DNA from: Rhodoplanes serenus
GTDB taxonomy: Bacteria > Pseudomonadota > Alphaproteobacteria > Rhizobiales > Xanthobacteraceae
Direction of reading: 5' to 3'
NCBI GenBank assembly: GCA_009720755.1
Contig: WNKV01000007.1
Coordinates: 124,001 to 188,000, forward strand
Length of the DNA: 64,000 nucleotides
Shown: positions 9,135 to 18,505 of the stretch, one piece after another
How positions within the stretch are numbered: the first letter of the stretch is position 1
Layout: every line of letters begins with the position of its first letter
The notes under the pieces: model-generated
The model's database searches: none
What the model saw: the letters and a program-made list of their open reading frames with translations, nothing else
Told to the model about the DNA's origin: nothing
Position numbers and translations under genes: made by a program

Positions 9135-9793
9135 CCCTCGAGATCAAGATCTGCGGCCTCAGCACCGCCGCCGGGCTCGACGCCGCGATCACGGCCGGCG
9201 CCGACCTGGCGGGCCTGGTGGTGTTTCCGCCGTCGCCCCGACATGTCGATCTCGCCGCCGGGCGGGCGCTGGCGGAGCGCGCGCGCGGCCGCATCGCCAT
9301 CGTGGCGCTGACGGTCGATGCCGACGACGCGCTGCTCGGTGACATCGTCGCGGAGATCGTCCCCGATATCCTTCAGCTCCACGGCCGCGAGAGCCCCGCG
9401 CGCGTCGCCGCCGTGCGGGCGCGGTTCGGACGCCCGGTCATGAAGGCGCTGCCGGTCGCCACGGCGGCGGATCTCGCGGTGGTGCCGGCCTATGCGGCGG
9501 TGGCCGACCGGCTGCTGTTCGACGCCAAGGCGCCGAAGGACGCCACCCGGCCGGGCGGGCTCGGCCAGCCTTTCGACTGGCACCTTCTCGAACGCCTCGA
9601 CCCCGGCCTCGCCTTCATGCTGTCGGGCGGCCTCGATGCCGCCAACGTGGCCGAGGCCCTGCGGATCACCGCCGCGCCGGCCGTCGACGTGTCGTCCGGG
9701 GTCGAGCGGGCGCCGGGCGACAAGGACCCGGAGAAGATCGCCGCCTTCGTGCATGCGGCGCGCGAGGCCGCGGCCGCCTTGCCTCTCCCCTAA
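9131..9793 (+). CDS. trpF: Phosphoribosylanthranilate isomerase
   Basis: Third step of tryptophan synthesis, converting phosphoribosylanthranilate to CdRP in the cytoplasm. The catalytic Cys lies in [16 protein letters not shown] at the N terminus and the catalytic Asp in [20 protein letters not shown] and [11 protein letters not shown] complete the barrel phosphate site. The 220 aa length is normal. The ATG at 9131 overlaps the stop of the HepT gene by four bases, so its translation is probably coupled to the toxin gene. A 292 bp gap without a gene separates it from trpB. Confidence 0.96.
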   Translation: MTLEIKICGLSTAAGLDAAITAGADLAGLVVFPPSPRHVDLAAGRALAERARGRIAIVALTVDADDALLGDIVAEIVPDILQLHGRESPARVAAVRARFGRPVMKALPVATAADLAVVPAYAAVADRLLFDAKAPKDATRPGGLGQPFDWHLLERLDPGLAFMLSGGLDAANVAEALRITAAPAVDVSSGVERAPGDKDPEKIAAFVHAAREAAAALPLP

Positions 9794-10085
9794 CGGCCGG
9801 CTTGGTGCTAGCAAGGGGCCGATCGTGACGGCGGCGCGACCGCGCGCCGGCGACGGGTGGGCTCGCGCATGGAGCGTGCCGCCTCGCCTCGCAGTCGGCC
9901 GCCGATCACACAGCATCGTCGCGCCCGAGCCCCCGGGGGCCGTCCCGTCGGGAGCCGGACGCGCCGAGAGACCGTTCGCCGTGACCGTAGAGCCCGTGAC
10001 CGCAGAGGCTGGGATCGCGCCCGCCAGAACCTTACTCCAGACCTTTCGCCGGGATTTCACTTCAGGACCGCACGCCAGGACCCGC

Positions 10086-11306
10086 ATGAGCACGCCGCAG
10101 CCTCTCAATTCGTTCCGGACCGGGCCCGACGAGCGCGGCCGTTTCGGCCTCTATGGCGGCCGCTTCGTGGCCGAGACCCTGATGCCGCTGGTGCTCGACC
10201 TGGAGCGCGCCTATGCGGCCGCCAAGGCCGATCCGGCGTTCAAGCAGGCGATGGACCACCACCTCGCCACCTATGTGGGACGGCCGTCGCCGCTCTACTT
10301 CGCCGAGCGGCTGACCGCGCATCTCGGCGGCGCCAAGATCTACTTCAAGCGCGAGGATCTGAACCACACCGGCGCCCACAAGGTGAACAACGTGCTCGGC
10401 CAGATCATGCTGGCGGTGCGCATGGGCAAGCGGCGGATCATCGCCGAGACCGGCGCCGGTATGCACGGGGTGGCCACCGCGACCCTGTGCGCCAAGTTCG
10501 GGCTCGACTGCATCGTCTACATGGGCGCCGTCGACATCGACCGGCAGCAGCCCAACGTGCTGCGCATGAAGGCGCTCGGCGCCGAGGTGCGGCCCGTCAC
10601 CTCGGGCTCGTCGACCCTCAAGGACGCCATGAACGAGGCGCTGCGCGACTGGGTCACCAATGTCGAGACGACGTTCTACTGCATCGGCACGGTGGCGGGG
10701 CCGCATCCCTATCCGATGCTGGTGCGTGACTTCCAGTCGGTGATCGGCATCGAGACCCGCGCCCAGATGCAGGAGGCGGAAGGCCGCCTGCCGGACTCGC
10801 TGTTCGCCTGCATCGGCGGTGGCTCCAACGCCATGGGGCTGTTCCACCCGTTCCTCGACGACACCGGGATTGAGATCTACGGCGTCGAGGCGGCCGGCCA
10901 CGGCGTCGACACCGACCAGCACGCCGCCTCGATCACCGGCGGCCGGCCCGGCGTGCTGCACGGCAACCGCACCTATCTGCTGATGGACCGCGACGGCCAG
11001 ATCGCCGAGGCGCACTCGATCTCGGCCGGTCTCGACTATCCGGGCGTCGGGCCCGAGCATGCGTGGCTCGCCGATGTCGGCCGGGTGACCTACCTGTCCG
11101 CCACCGACGACGAGGCGCTCGACGCCTTCAAGCTGTGCTCGCGGATGGAAGGCATCATCCCGGCGCTGGAGCCCGCGCACGCCCTCGCCAAGGCGTTCGC
11201 GCTGGCGCCGCAGAAGCCCAAGGACCACCTGATGGTGGTCAACATGTCGGGCCGCGGCGACAAGGACCTCGACGCCGTCGCCCGCCATCTCGGAGGAGCG
11301 CTGTGA
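10086..11306 (+). CDS. trpB: Tryptophan synthase beta chain
   Basis: PLP enzyme that joins indole and serine to make tryptophan, partner of TrpA. The 406 aa protein has the PLP lysine Lys99 in [10 protein letters not shown], the catalytic [14 protein letters not shown] stretch and the phosphate-binding [11 protein letters not shown] at 10086 gives the conserved N terminus ([20 protein letters not shown]); the frame is open far upstream but without likeness to the family. It is separated from trpA by a 530 bp insertion containing a reverse-strand DUF559 gene. Confidence 0.97.
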   Translation: MSTPQPLNSFRTGPDERGRFGLYGGRFVAETLMPLVLDLERAYAAAKADPAFKQAMDHHLATYVGRPSPLYFAERLTAHLGGAKIYFKREDLNHTGAHKVNNVLGQIMLAVRMGKRRIIAETGAGMHGVATATLCAKFGLDCIVYMGAVDIDRQQPNVLRMKALGAEVRPVTSGSSTLKDAMNEALRDWVTNVETTFYCIGTVAGPHPYPMLVRDFQSVIGIETRAQMQEAEGRLPDSLFACIGGGSNAMGLFHPFLDDTGIEIYGVEAAGHGVDTDQHAASITGGRPGVLHGNRTYLLMDRDGQIAEAHSISAGLDYPGVGPEHAWLADVGRVTYLSATDDEALDAFKLCSRMEGIIPALEPAHALAKAFALAPQKPKDHLMVVNMSGRGDKDLDAVARHLGGAL

Positions 11307-11330
11307 GGGCAGCACGCGAGATGTCCGCTC

Positions 11331-11397
11331 TTCACCTCTCCCCGACGGGGAGAGGTCGGTTCCGGCGCAGCCGGAACCGGGTGAGGGGGGGCCGCCC
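11331..11397. repeat. Left inverted repeat of the DUF559 cassette
   Basis: Contains CACCTCTCCCCGACGGGGAG followed by AGGTCGGTTCCGGCGCAGCC and GGAACCGGGTGAGGGGGGG. The outer part is itself a palindrome (CCTCTCCCCGACGGGGAGAGG). It matches, in inverted orientation, the sequence at 11743-11808 on the other side of the DUF559 gene. Confidence 0.85.
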
Positions 11398-11742
11398 TCA
11401 GTGCGGGCGCAGCGTGCGGGCGATCATCTCCAGCACGCCGTCGATGTTCTCGTACACCTCGGTGTTCGTCACTCGAACCACGTGGAAGCCGAGCGAGACG
11501 AGCACACGGGTCCGGCCTTCGTCGCGCTCGACTGCCGACGGCTCGCCGTGGGTCGCGCCATCGACTTCGACGATCAGCTTGCCGTCGAGCGTCACGAAGT
11601 CGACGATGAAGCGGTCGATCGGATGCTGCCGACGGAGTTTCCACCCGGCCAGCCGCCGGCCGCGTAGCGCCGCCCACAGCCGAGCCTCCGCGCTGGTCTG
11701 GTTTGCGCGTAGCGTTTTTGCCGATGTCCTGAAGCGCTCCAT
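11398..11742 (-). CDS. DUF559 domain endonuclease-like protein
   Basis: A 114 aa protein of the DUF559 family, distantly related to Vsr-type very-short-patch-repair nucleases. Visible core: the helix [16 protein letters not shown], the strand [14 protein letters not shown] and the acidic [10 protein letters not shown], followed by [20 protein letters not shown]; the Asp and Glu-x-Asp could form a metal site. It runs opposite to trpB and trpA. It lies exactly between two inverted copies of a palindromic repeat; on its strand the upstream copy ends GGTGAGGGGG directly before ATG, so the repeat seems to supply the ribosome binding site. DUF559 genes with such flanks recur in alphaproteobacteria, to my knowledge. 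Function is unproven. Confidence 0.85.
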   Translation of the reverse strand: MERFRTSAKTLRANQTSAEARLWAALRGRRLAGWKLRRQHPIDRFIVDFVTLDGKLIVEVDGATHGEPSAVERDEGRTRVLVSLGFHVVRVTNTEVYENIDGVLEMIARTLRPH

Positions 11743-11808
11743 CCCCCTCACCCGGCCGTCCTCGCTCCGCTCAGCCGGCCGACCTCTCCCCGTCGGGGAG
11801 AGGTGTAG
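11743..11808. repeat. Right inverted repeat of the DUF559 cassette
   Basis: Reads CCCCCTCACCCGGCCGTCCT..., ends GACCTCTCCCCGTCGGGGAG AGGTG. It is the inverted counterpart of 11331-11397; the outer 21 bp palindromes agree apart from the central bases and the middle parts differ (GCTCCGCTCAGCC here against GGTTCCGGCGCAGCCGGAACC there). Confidence 0.85.
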
Positions 11809-11840
11809 CACGGGTCGTGGCCCGCGATGAGAACCGACAG

Positions 11841-12683
11841 ATGACCACCACCCGCATCGATGCCCGTTTCGCCGCGCTCGCGCGCGAAGGCCGCGCCGGC
11901 CTCGTCACCTTCGTGAGCGCCGGCGATCCCGATCCCGACACCTCGCTGGCGCTGGTGCGTGCGCTGCCGGCCGCCGGCGCCGACGTGATCGAGCTCGGCA
12001 TGCCGTTCTCCGATCCGATGTCGGATGGCCCGACCATCCAGGCGTCGTCGCAGCGCGCCCTGAAGCACGGCCAGACGCTGGCCGGCACACTCGCCCTGGT
12101 GCGGGCCTTCCGCGAAGGCGACGATGCCACCCCGATCGTGCTGATGGGGTACTACAATCCGATCTACATCTACGGCGTCGACCGCTTCCTCGTCGATGCG
12201 CACGCCGCCGGCGTCGACGGCCTGATCGTCGTCGACCTGCCGCCCGAGGAGGACGCCGAGCTGTGCGTGCCGGCCATGAAGGCCGGCCTCAGCTTCGTCC
12301 GCCTGCTCACCCCGACCACCGACGCGGCGCGTCTGCCGACGGTGCTCGCCAACACGTCGGGCTTTCTCTACTACGTGTCGATCACCGGGGTGACCGGCAC
12401 CGCCAAGCCCGATTTCGCCGCGGTCGGCCGTGCGGTCGCTGCCATCAAGGCGAAGACGCCGCTGCCCGTCGCGGTCGGCTTCGGGGTGCGCACCGCCGCC
12501 GACGCCGCCGCCATCGCGGCCTATGCCGACGCCGTGGTGGTGGGCTCCGCCATCGTGTCCGCCATCAAGGCCAGCCTCGACGCGAACGACGCCGCGACGC
12601 CGGCGACCGTCGAGGCCGCCACCGCTCTGGTGCGCGAGCTCGCCGGCGGCGTGCGCGCCGCCCGGCGGACCGCCGCCGAATAA
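11841..12683 (+). CDS. trpA: Tryptophan synthase alpha chain
   Basis: Cleaves indole-3-glycerol phosphate to indole, which is channelled to TrpB. The catalytic Glu51 ([12 protein letters not shown]) and Asp62 (MSDGPTIQ) are present in the standard spacing, and the phosphate site [14 protein letters not shown] follows. The 280 aa length is slightly longer than usual because of an Ala-rich C terminus. I use ATG 11841; a GTG at 11817 in frame starts inside sequence next to the repeat. The gene begins 33 bp after the right repeat of the DUF559 cassette, so its promoter or read-through from trpB passes through that element. Confidence 0.96.
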   Translation: MTTTRIDARFAALAREGRAGLVTFVSAGDPDPDTSLALVRALPAAGADVIELGMPFSDPMSDGPTIQASSQRALKHGQTLAGTLALVRAFREGDDATPIVLMGYYNPIYIYGVDRFLVDAHAAGVDGLIVVDLPPEEDAELCVPAMKAGLSFVRLLTPTTDAARLPTVLANTSGFLYYVSITGVTGTAKPDFAAVGRAVAAIKAKTPLPVAVGFGVRTAADAAAIAAYADAVVVGSAIVSAIKASLDANDAATPATVEAATALVRELAGGVRAARRTAAE

Positions 12684-12698
12684 CAGCAAGGCCATGCC

Positions 12699-13622
12699 AT
12701 GAACTGGATCTCCAACGTCGTCCGGCCGAAGATCCGCGGCTTCCTCAATCGCCGCGAGGTGCCGGAGAATCTGTGGATCAAGTGCCCGGAGACGGGGCAG
12801 CTCGTCTTCTACAAGGACGTGGAGGCGAACCAGTTCGTCATCCCGGGCTCCAACTATCACATGCGCATGGGCGCCACCGCGCGTCTCAAGTCGATGTTCG
12901 ACGGCGAGACCTGGTTCGACATCGGCGTGCCGGCGGTGGCGACCGATCCGCTCAAGTTCCGCGATGCCCGCCGCTACACCGACCGCCTCAAGGATGCCCG
13001 CGCCAAGACCGGCCTCGGCGATGCGGTGAAGCTCGGATACGGCAAGCTCGAGGGCCTGCCGGTGGTGATCGGCGTGCAGGAGTTCGATTTCATGGGCGGC
13101 TCGCTCGGCATGGCGGCCGGCGAGGCGATCATCGCCGGCATCGAGACCGCCATCGACAAGCAGACGCCCTTCGTGCTGTTCGTCTCCTCGGGCGGCGCCC
13201 GCATGCAGGAGGGCATCCTGTCGCTGATGCAGATGCCGCGCACCACGGTCGCGGTGCAGCGGCTGCGCGAGGCGAAGAAGCCCTACATCGTGGTGCTCAC
13301 CAACCCGACCACCGGCGGCGTCACCGCCTCCTACGCGATGCTGGGCGATGTCCACATCGCCGAGCCGGGCGCGCTGATCGGCTTCGCCGGCCCGCGGGTG
13401 ATCGAGCAGACCATTCGCGAGCGCCTGCCCGACGGCTTCCAGAAGGCCGAGTATCTCAAGGCGCACGGCATGGTCGACATGGTGGTGCATCGCCACGAGA
13501 TGCGCGCCACCGTGGCGCGCATCTGCCGGCTGCTCACCAAGGCGCCGGCGCCGGAGCCGCCCACCAACCTGCCGGCGGTCGCCGAGCAGCCGCCGCAGCA
13601 GCCGGCCGAGCCGGTGCCGTGA
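12699..13622 (+). CDS. accD: Acetyl-CoA carboxylase carboxyltransferase subunit beta
   Basis: Forms with AccA the enzyme that moves CO2 from biotin to acetyl-CoA for fatty acid synthesis. The core [39 protein letters not shown] and [16 protein letters not shown] is intact. The N-terminal zinc ribbon found in E. coli (four Cys) is missing: the region reads [20 protein letters not shown] and then FVIPGSNYH, retaining one Cys. This loss is shared by alphaproteobacterial AccD as I know the family. The C-terminal 40 residues are Pro/Ala-rich. It starts 15 bp after trpA. Confidence 0.96.
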   Translation: MNWISNVVRPKIRGFLNRREVPENLWIKCPETGQLVFYKDVEANQFVIPGSNYHMRMGATARLKSMFDGETWFDIGVPAVATDPLKFRDARRYTDRLKDARAKTGLGDAVKLGYGKLEGLPVVIGVQEFDFMGGSLGMAAGEAIIAGIETAIDKQTPFVLFVSSGGARMQEGILSLMQMPRTTVAVQRLREAKKPYIVVLTNPTTGGVTASYAMLGDVHIAEPGALIGFAGPRVIEQTIRERLPDGFQKAEYLKAHGMVDMVVHRHEMRATVARICRLLTKAPAPEPPTNLPAVAEQPPQQPAEPVP

Positions 13623-13671
13623 TGGCCGCGGGGTGTCGGGCCATGATGGTTGGGCAGCCTCGGCCGGCCGC

Positions 13672-14988
13672 ATGACCGTTCCCGTCGACGCCATCCTGGC
13701 GCGGCTGCTCGCTCTGCATCCGCGCCGCATCGATCTCACCCTCGACCGCATGTGGCGGATGCTGGCGGCGCTCCGCCATCCGGAGCGGCGGCTGCCGCCG
13801 GTGATCCATGTGGCCGGCACGAACGGCAAAGGCTCCACCGTCGCCTTCATGCGCGCCATGCTGGAGGCCGACGGCCGCCGCGTCCACGTCTACACCTCGC
13901 CCAACCTGGTGCGGCTGGCCGAGCGGTTCCGGCTCGGCCGCGCCGGCGGCGGCGAGCTGGTGTCGGATGCGGAGCTCGCCGAGGTGCTGGAGCATTGCGA
14001 GCAGGTGAACGCCGGCGCGCCGATCACCGTGTTCGAGATCGAGACGGCGGCCGCCTTCGTGCTGTTCTCGCGCCATCCCGCCGACGTGCTGCTGCTCGAG
14101 GTCGGGCTCGGCGGCCGGCTCGACGCCACCAACGTGCTGGCGCACCCGCTCGCCACCGTGGTGACGCCGGTGTCGATGGACCATGTCGAGTTTCTCGGCG
14201 ACACCGTCGCCAAGATCGCGGCCGAGAAGGCCGGCATCTTCAAGCGCGGCGTCCCGGCGGTGATCGCCCGTCAGCTCGACGTCGCCCGCGACACCCTGAT
14301 CGAGCGGGCCGAGGCGGTGGGGGCGCGGCCCCATGTCGCCGGCCAGGACTGGGTCGCCGGCGAGGAGCGCGGCCGCCTGGTGTTCCAGGACGACGACGGG
14401 CTGATCGACCTGCCGGCGCCGCGGCTGTTCGGCCGTCATCAGTTCGACAATGCCGGCACCGCCATCGCGGCGCTGCGGGCCGCCGGGCTCGGCCTGCCGA
14501 CGGCCGCCTACGAGCAGGGGTTGGTGAAGGCCGAGTGGCCGGCCCGCATGCAGCGTCTCGTCGCCGGGGCGCTCGTCGCCGCGGCACCGCCCGGCAGCGA
14601 GCTGTGGCTCGACGGCGGCCACAACGCCGAAGGCGGCCGCGCCGTGGCGGCGGCGCTCGGCGATCTGGAGGAGCGGGTGTCGCGCCCGCTGGTGCTGATC
14701 GTCGGCATGCTGTCCACCAAGGACGTCGCCGCCTTCGTGCAAAACTTCGTCGGCCTCGCGCTGCGGCTGATCGCGGTGCCGCTCCGCCAGGAGAAGGGCC
14801 TGCCGGCGGAGGCGATCGCCGCCACGGCGCGCGGCCTGGGGCTCGCCGCCGACACGGCGACCGACGTGCCGGACGCGCTGGCGCGCATCGGCGGGCTCGG
14901 TCTCGATCCGTCGCCCCGCATCCTGATCACCGGCTCGCTCTATCTCGCCGGCGACGTGCTCGCCACCAACGGCACCCCGCCGCGCTGA
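13672..14988 (+). CDS. folC: Bifunctional folylpolyglutamate synthase / dihydrofolate synthase
   Basis: Mur-ligase-type ATP enzyme that makes dihydrofolate and adds glutamates to folates. The P-loop is HVAGTNGKGSTVAFMRAMLE (around residues 44-63), followed by the Mg site region LLEVGLGGRLDATNV and SMDHVEFLGDTVAKIAAEKA, and WLDGGHNAEGGRA in the C-terminal domain. The 438 aa length is normal. ATG at 13672 follows accD by 49 bp; accD-folC adjacency is widespread in proteobacteria. It converges with pyrD, 24 bp away. Confidence 0.95.
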   Translation: MTVPVDAILARLLALHPRRIDLTLDRMWRMLAALRHPERRLPPVIHVAGTNGKGSTVAFMRAMLEADGRRVHVYTSPNLVRLAERFRLGRAGGGELVSDAELAEVLEHCEQVNAGAPITVFEIETAAAFVLFSRHPADVLLLEVGLGGRLDATNVLAHPLATVVTPVSMDHVEFLGDTVAKIAAEKAGIFKRGVPAVIARQLDVARDTLIERAEAVGARPHVAGQDWVAGEERGRLVFQDDDGLIDLPAPRLFGRHQFDNAGTAIAALRAAGLGLPTAAYEQGLVKAEWPARMQRLVAGALVAAAPPGSELWLDGGHNAEGGRAVAAALGDLEERVSRPLVLIVGMLSTKDVAAFVQNFVGLALRLIAVPLRQEKGLPAEAIAATARGLGLAADTATDVPDALARIGGLGLDPSPRILITGSLYLAGDVLATNGTPPR

Positions 14989-15012
14989 GGCGGCGCGGCG
15001 CGAAGCTGCGCC

Positions 15013-16101
15013 TCACCGATGGTCGGCGCCGACCGCTTCGGCCACCGACGCGAAGCCGTCGCGCCGCAGCAGGCGGGCGAGATCGCGCTTGATGGTCGCC
15101 GCGAAGCCCGGGCCGCGGAACACCAGCGCCGAGTAGAGCTGCACCAGCGAGGCGCCGGCGCGGATCTTGGTGTAGGCGTCGGCGCCGCTCGCCACGCCGC
15201 CGCAGCCGACGATCGGCACCCGGCCGCCGGTGTGGCGATACATGGCGCGCAGGCATTCGGTGGCGAGGCCCATCAGCGGCCGACCGGAGAGGCCGCCCTC
15301 GGCGTCGCGCCAGCGGCTCTTGAGGGTCGGCGGCCGCGTCACCGTGGTGTTGCCGACGATCAGGCCGTCGACCTTGGTGTCGACCACCACCTCGGCGATG
15401 TCGCGGATCTGCTCGTCGTCGAGATCGGGGCCGACCTTGAGGAGCAGCGGCGGCGGCCGGCGCGGCGGCGGCACGGCGCGCTCGCGGGCCGCCAGCACGC
15501 GGAACAGCAGCGCCTCCACCGGCTCGCGCGCTTGCAGACCGCGCAGGCCCGGCGTGTTGGGCGACGAGACGTTGACGGTGACGTAGTCGGCGAGGGGGGC
15601 CACCGCCGCCATGCAGGTCTCGTAATCGGCCGCGGCGTCCTCGGTGGTGCGGTTCTTGCCGATATTGGCCCCGACGATGCCGGGGGCCGGCCGTGCGTCG
15701 GGTGCCCGGCGGGCTGCGAGCCGGGACGTGAAAGCCGGCAGGCCCTCGCTGTTGAAGCCGAAGCGGTTGATCACCCCCTCGTCCTCGTCGAGCCGGAACA
15801 GCCGTTGGCCGGTGTTGCCGGGTTGCGGCCGCGGCGTCACCGTGCCGGCCTCGACGAAGCCGAAGCCGAAGCCGAGCATGGCGTCGATCACCTCCGCATG
15901 CTTGTCGAAGCCGGCCGCGAGCCCGATCGGGTTGGTGAAATCGAGCCCGAACACCCGGGTAGCGAGGATCGGGTCGTCGGGGGGCGGGCTCGCCCGCACG
16001 ACGCCGCGCTTGAGCGCCGCGACGGCGAGACCGTGCGCCTGCTCGGGAGCGAGGAAGCGCATGAGCGCCGGGCGGGCGAGGCGATAGAGGAGATCGTGCA
16101 T
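15013..16101 (-). CDS. pyrD: Dihydroorotate dehydrogenase (quinone), class 2
   Basis: FMN enzyme of pyrimidine synthesis, on the inner face of the membrane, passing electrons to quinone. The N-terminal stretch (YRLARPALMRFLAPEQAHGL) is the class 2 membrane-association helix pair; GLAAGFDKHAEVIDAM, VNVSSPNTPGLRGLQ (catalytic Ser), LIVGNTTV and GCGGVASGADAYTKIRAGAS follow. The 362 aa length is standard. Start at ATG 16101; the frame is open further upstream without likeness. Confidence 0.96.
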   Translation of the reverse strand: MHDLLYRLARPALMRFLAPEQAHGLAVAALKRGVVRASPPPDDPILATRVFGLDFTNPIGLAAGFDKHAEVIDAMLGFGFGFVEAGTVTPRPQPGNTGQRLFRLDEDEGVINRFGFNSEGLPAFTSRLAARRAPDARPAPGIVGANIGKNRTTEDAAADYETCMAAVAPLADYVTVNVSSPNTPGLRGLQAREPVEALLFRVLAARERAVPPPRRPPPLLLKVGPDLDDEQIRDIAEVVVDTKVDGLIVGNTTVTRPPTLKSRWRDAEGGLSGRPLMGLATECLRAMYRHTGGRVPIVGCGGVASGADAYTKIRAGASLVQLYSALVFRGPGFAATIKRDLARLLRRDGFASVAEAVGADHR

Positions 16102-16323
16102 GGCGGTGCGTTCGGGTCCGGCGGAATGGTGGGCGCGCCCCGCCAGGACGCGCACTCCGGCACTCGCGGGCCCCGCGGCCCGGCGGACGGGGGGTGTTAT
16201 CGCGGCGATGGGCCGGCGAGGCAAGGCGCCGGGGCCGCCGGCGGGCCGGAAAACCCGCCTTCTCCACTGCGGCGTCGCCTGCCGTCCGAGGGGCGGTGGT
16301 GATCCGGCGGCGTGCCGGCGCTC

Positions 16324-17079
16324 TCAGCCGGACTGGCCGGCGCGCAGCGGGACCACGTCGCGCGGGCCGAGGTGGTCGGACAGCTTGATGCGGTCGTACT
16401 CCGCCCAGACGTGGCTCAGCCAGTGCCGCACATAGCCGCGCAGCACGAACGAGTAGGCGGCGGGCTCGCCCTTGCTGGTCTTGTTGGCCACGAAGGAGAG
16501 GAACGGCACCCCGGACAGCTCGACCTGCTCGGCCGCCATCTCGTTGAGCTTCGGGATGGTGATCTCCGCCACCCCCTCCAGGCGCCGGAAATAGTTGTCG
16601 TAGGTGGCCTGGTCCCACTCGAAGAACGAGGTGTTGTTGATGAAGTTCTTGACCAGGTGATAGCGGGTGCCGCCGACGTGCTCGGCCGTCTCGGTGATCT
16701 CCTCCAGCGACGAGATGGTCGGCCCGAGGATGTGGAACAGCGTCAGGCTGATCTGGCCCTTGCGGGCGGCGTCGGTGAAGCCGATGTCGCGCAGCGCCCG
16801 CAGCGTCGGGGTGAGCAGCCCGGCGCGCACGTCGATGACGGTGACCTGCGCCTCCGACAACGAGTCGAAGACGCGCATCTGGTCGGCGACCGTGGTGATG
16901 TCGACGATCTCGGTGATCTCGGGATGGAACCGCTTGAGCGTGCCCTTGGGCGACTCGGTGTCGAAGGCGCGGGTCGGCAGCTTGCGGGCTTGCAGATAGT
17001 CGAGCAGCGTGCGGGCGACCGTCGTCTTGCCCACGCCGCCCTTGTCCGCTCCCACCAGCACGACGGCTGGGCTCGCCAT
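16324..17079 (-). CDS. ParA/MinD-like P-loop ATPase of unknown role
   Basis: A 251 aa protein with a deviant Walker A motif GADKGGVGKTTVARTLLDYL at residues 10-29, as in ParA, MinD and related ATPases, a Walker B strand VTVIDVRAG, and a charged C-terminal half. FDTESPKGTLKRFHPE may be the switch I region. There is no partner ParB gene or parS-like repeat nearby. Its own neighbours are pyrD downstream (222 bp) and a M48 protease gene upstream (123 bp), all on the minus strand. I cannot assign a cellular role; it is conserved-looking rather than degraded. Confidence 0.75.
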   Translation of the reverse strand: MASPAVVLVGADKGGVGKTTVARTLLDYLQARKLPTRAFDTESPKGTLKRFHPEITEIVDITTVADQMRVFDSLSEAQVTVIDVRAGLLTPTLRALRDIGFTDAARKGQISLTLFHILGPTISSLEEITETAEHVGGTRYHLVKNFINNTSFFEWDQATYDNYFRRLEGVAEITIPKLNEMAAEQVELSGVPFLSFVANKTSKGEPAAYSFVLRGYVRHWLSHVWAEYDRIKLSDHLGPRDVVPLRAGQSG

Positions 17080-17202
17080 GGCGTTGTCCCGGATCGTGAA
17101 CGAATCAGTGGCGCAAGGTTACGCTGTCCGGCCGGCGCGTGCATGTCGGAAGCGGCACCATTCGTCGCCGATCCGCAGGCTCCGGTCGATGCCAGGTGGG
17201 CT

Positions 17203-18447
17203 TCAGCGCCGCGGACCCCAGGGACCCGGGAACGGGAAGGGGGGCCGTCCGCCGTCCGCCGGACCAGGCGGCTGGCCGGGCCAGGGCAGGGGCGATCCGG
17301 CCGGCGGCGAGGGGGGCGGCCCGGCCTCGGGGCCGGGGGCGTCGCCCCACGGGCCGTGGCGGCTCTCGGCGCCGGGACCCGGCAGCGACCCGGAACCGTC
17401 CGGCCGGCTCGCATCGGGCGCCGGGAGCTCCCCCGCCGGCCCGTCCTCGGGGTCGGGCAGGGCGAGCGGGCCGGGATCGCGGCCGCCGGCGAATTTCACC
17501 AGCGCTGCCGCCCGGTCGTCGATCGACGGGTGGGTGGCGAACAGGTCGGCGAAGCCCGAGCGCGGGTTGTCGACGCACAGCTCCATCACGGCCGAGGTGG
17601 CGCCGGGAAGCTCGCCGCGGCCCTCGATCTTGCGCAGGGCCGTGATCATCGCGTCGGGATTCTTGGTCAGCTCGACAGCGCCGGCGTCGGCCAGGAACTC
17701 GCGCGAGCGCGACAGCGCGAAGCGGATCAGCGACGACAGCAGCCAGGCGACCGCCACCAGCACCACGGCGATCAGGATGGCGGCGCCGCCACCGCCCTTG
17801 CCGCGGTCGCCCCCGCCATCGCCGCTGCCGGAGCGCGAGCTGCTCCAGCGGGTGTTCAGCCCGACCCGGAACACCAGCTCGGCCACGAACGAGATCACCC
17901 CGGCGATGATCACCGCGATCACCATCAGGCGGACGTCGCCGTTGCGGATGTGGGTCAGCTCGTGGCCCAGCACCGCCTCGATCTCGGCATCGTCGAGCCG
18001 CGCCAGGAGGCCGGTCGTCACCGACACGGCGTACTGCTTCTCGTTCAGGCCGGTGGCGAAGGCGTTGAGGGCGTCGCTGTCGACGATCTTCAGCTTCGGC
18101 ATCGGGATGCCGCGCGAGATGCACAGGTTCTCGAGCAGATTGTAGAGCCGCGGCTCGTCCTTGCGGGTGACGTCGCGGCCGCCCGTGACGGCGTCGATCA
18201 TCGCCTGATGGAAGCGCCAGGCGATGGCGATCCACAGCGCCGTCGCGACGGTGGCGAACGGCGCCGCCACCAGGAAGTCGCTGCGTGCCTTGGCGAGGAG
18301 CCAGGGCAGCGAGGCGTCCACCGTCAGCGCCTCGCCGGCGAGCGCACCGGCGAACACCAGCACATAGACGAGGCCGAACAGCCCGATCAGCAGGACGACC
18401 GAGCGGCGCCGGTTCGACTGGATGTGACTGTAGAGCCCGTAGGCCAT
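17203..18447 (-). CDS. M48 family membrane metalloprotease (HtpX-like)
   Basis: Zinc protease of the inner membrane. Two membrane segments (about 17-36 and 58-76), then the zinc motif HELTH at residues 162-166, two further hydrophobic segments (about 173-195 and 225-250) and the third ligand in SREFLADAGAVEL, with the conserved ATHPSIDDRAAAL near residue 310. This is the HtpX/Ste24 layout, linked to membrane protein quality control. The last 90 residues are an unusual Pro/Gly/Asp-rich tail, outside the family core. It follows the lemA gene by 58 bp on the same strand; LemA plus M48 protease is a recurrent pair. Confidence 0.9.
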   Translation of the reverse strand: MAYGLYSHIQSNRRRSVVLLIGLFGLVYVLVFAGALAGEALTVDASLPWLLAKARSDFLVAAPFATVATALWIAIAWRFHQAMIDAVTGGRDVTRKDEPRLYNLLENLCISRGIPMPKLKIVDSDALNAFATGLNEKQYAVSVTTGLLARLDDAEIEAVLGHELTHIRNGDVRLMVIAVIIAGVISFVAELVFRVGLNTRWSSSRSGSGDGGGDRGKGGGGAAILIAVVLVAVAWLLSSLIRFALSRSREFLADAGAVELTKNPDAMITALRKIEGRGELPGATSAVMELCVDNPRSGFADLFATHPSIDDRAAALVKFAGGRDPGPLALPDPEDGPAGELPAPDASRPDGSGSLPGPGAESRHGPWGDAPGPEAGPPPSPPAGSPLPWPGQPPGPADGGRPPFPFPGPWGPRR

Positions 18448-18505
18448 GGCGGTCCTCGGATCGGAACCGGCGGAGACGCCGGACCGTGCGGCCCGGCGGA
18501 AGCGT

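Noticed and set aside
11331-11808. Insertion sequence between trpB and trpA
   Set aside because: There is no transposase; the enclosed gene is a DUF559 protein and the flanks are palindromic repeats rather than IS termini with target duplications that I can see.
12699-13622. AccD as a defective protein because zinc-ribbon cysteines are missing
   Set aside because: Loss of the zinc ribbon is, to my knowledge, general in alphaproteobacterial AccD, and the catalytic core is intact.
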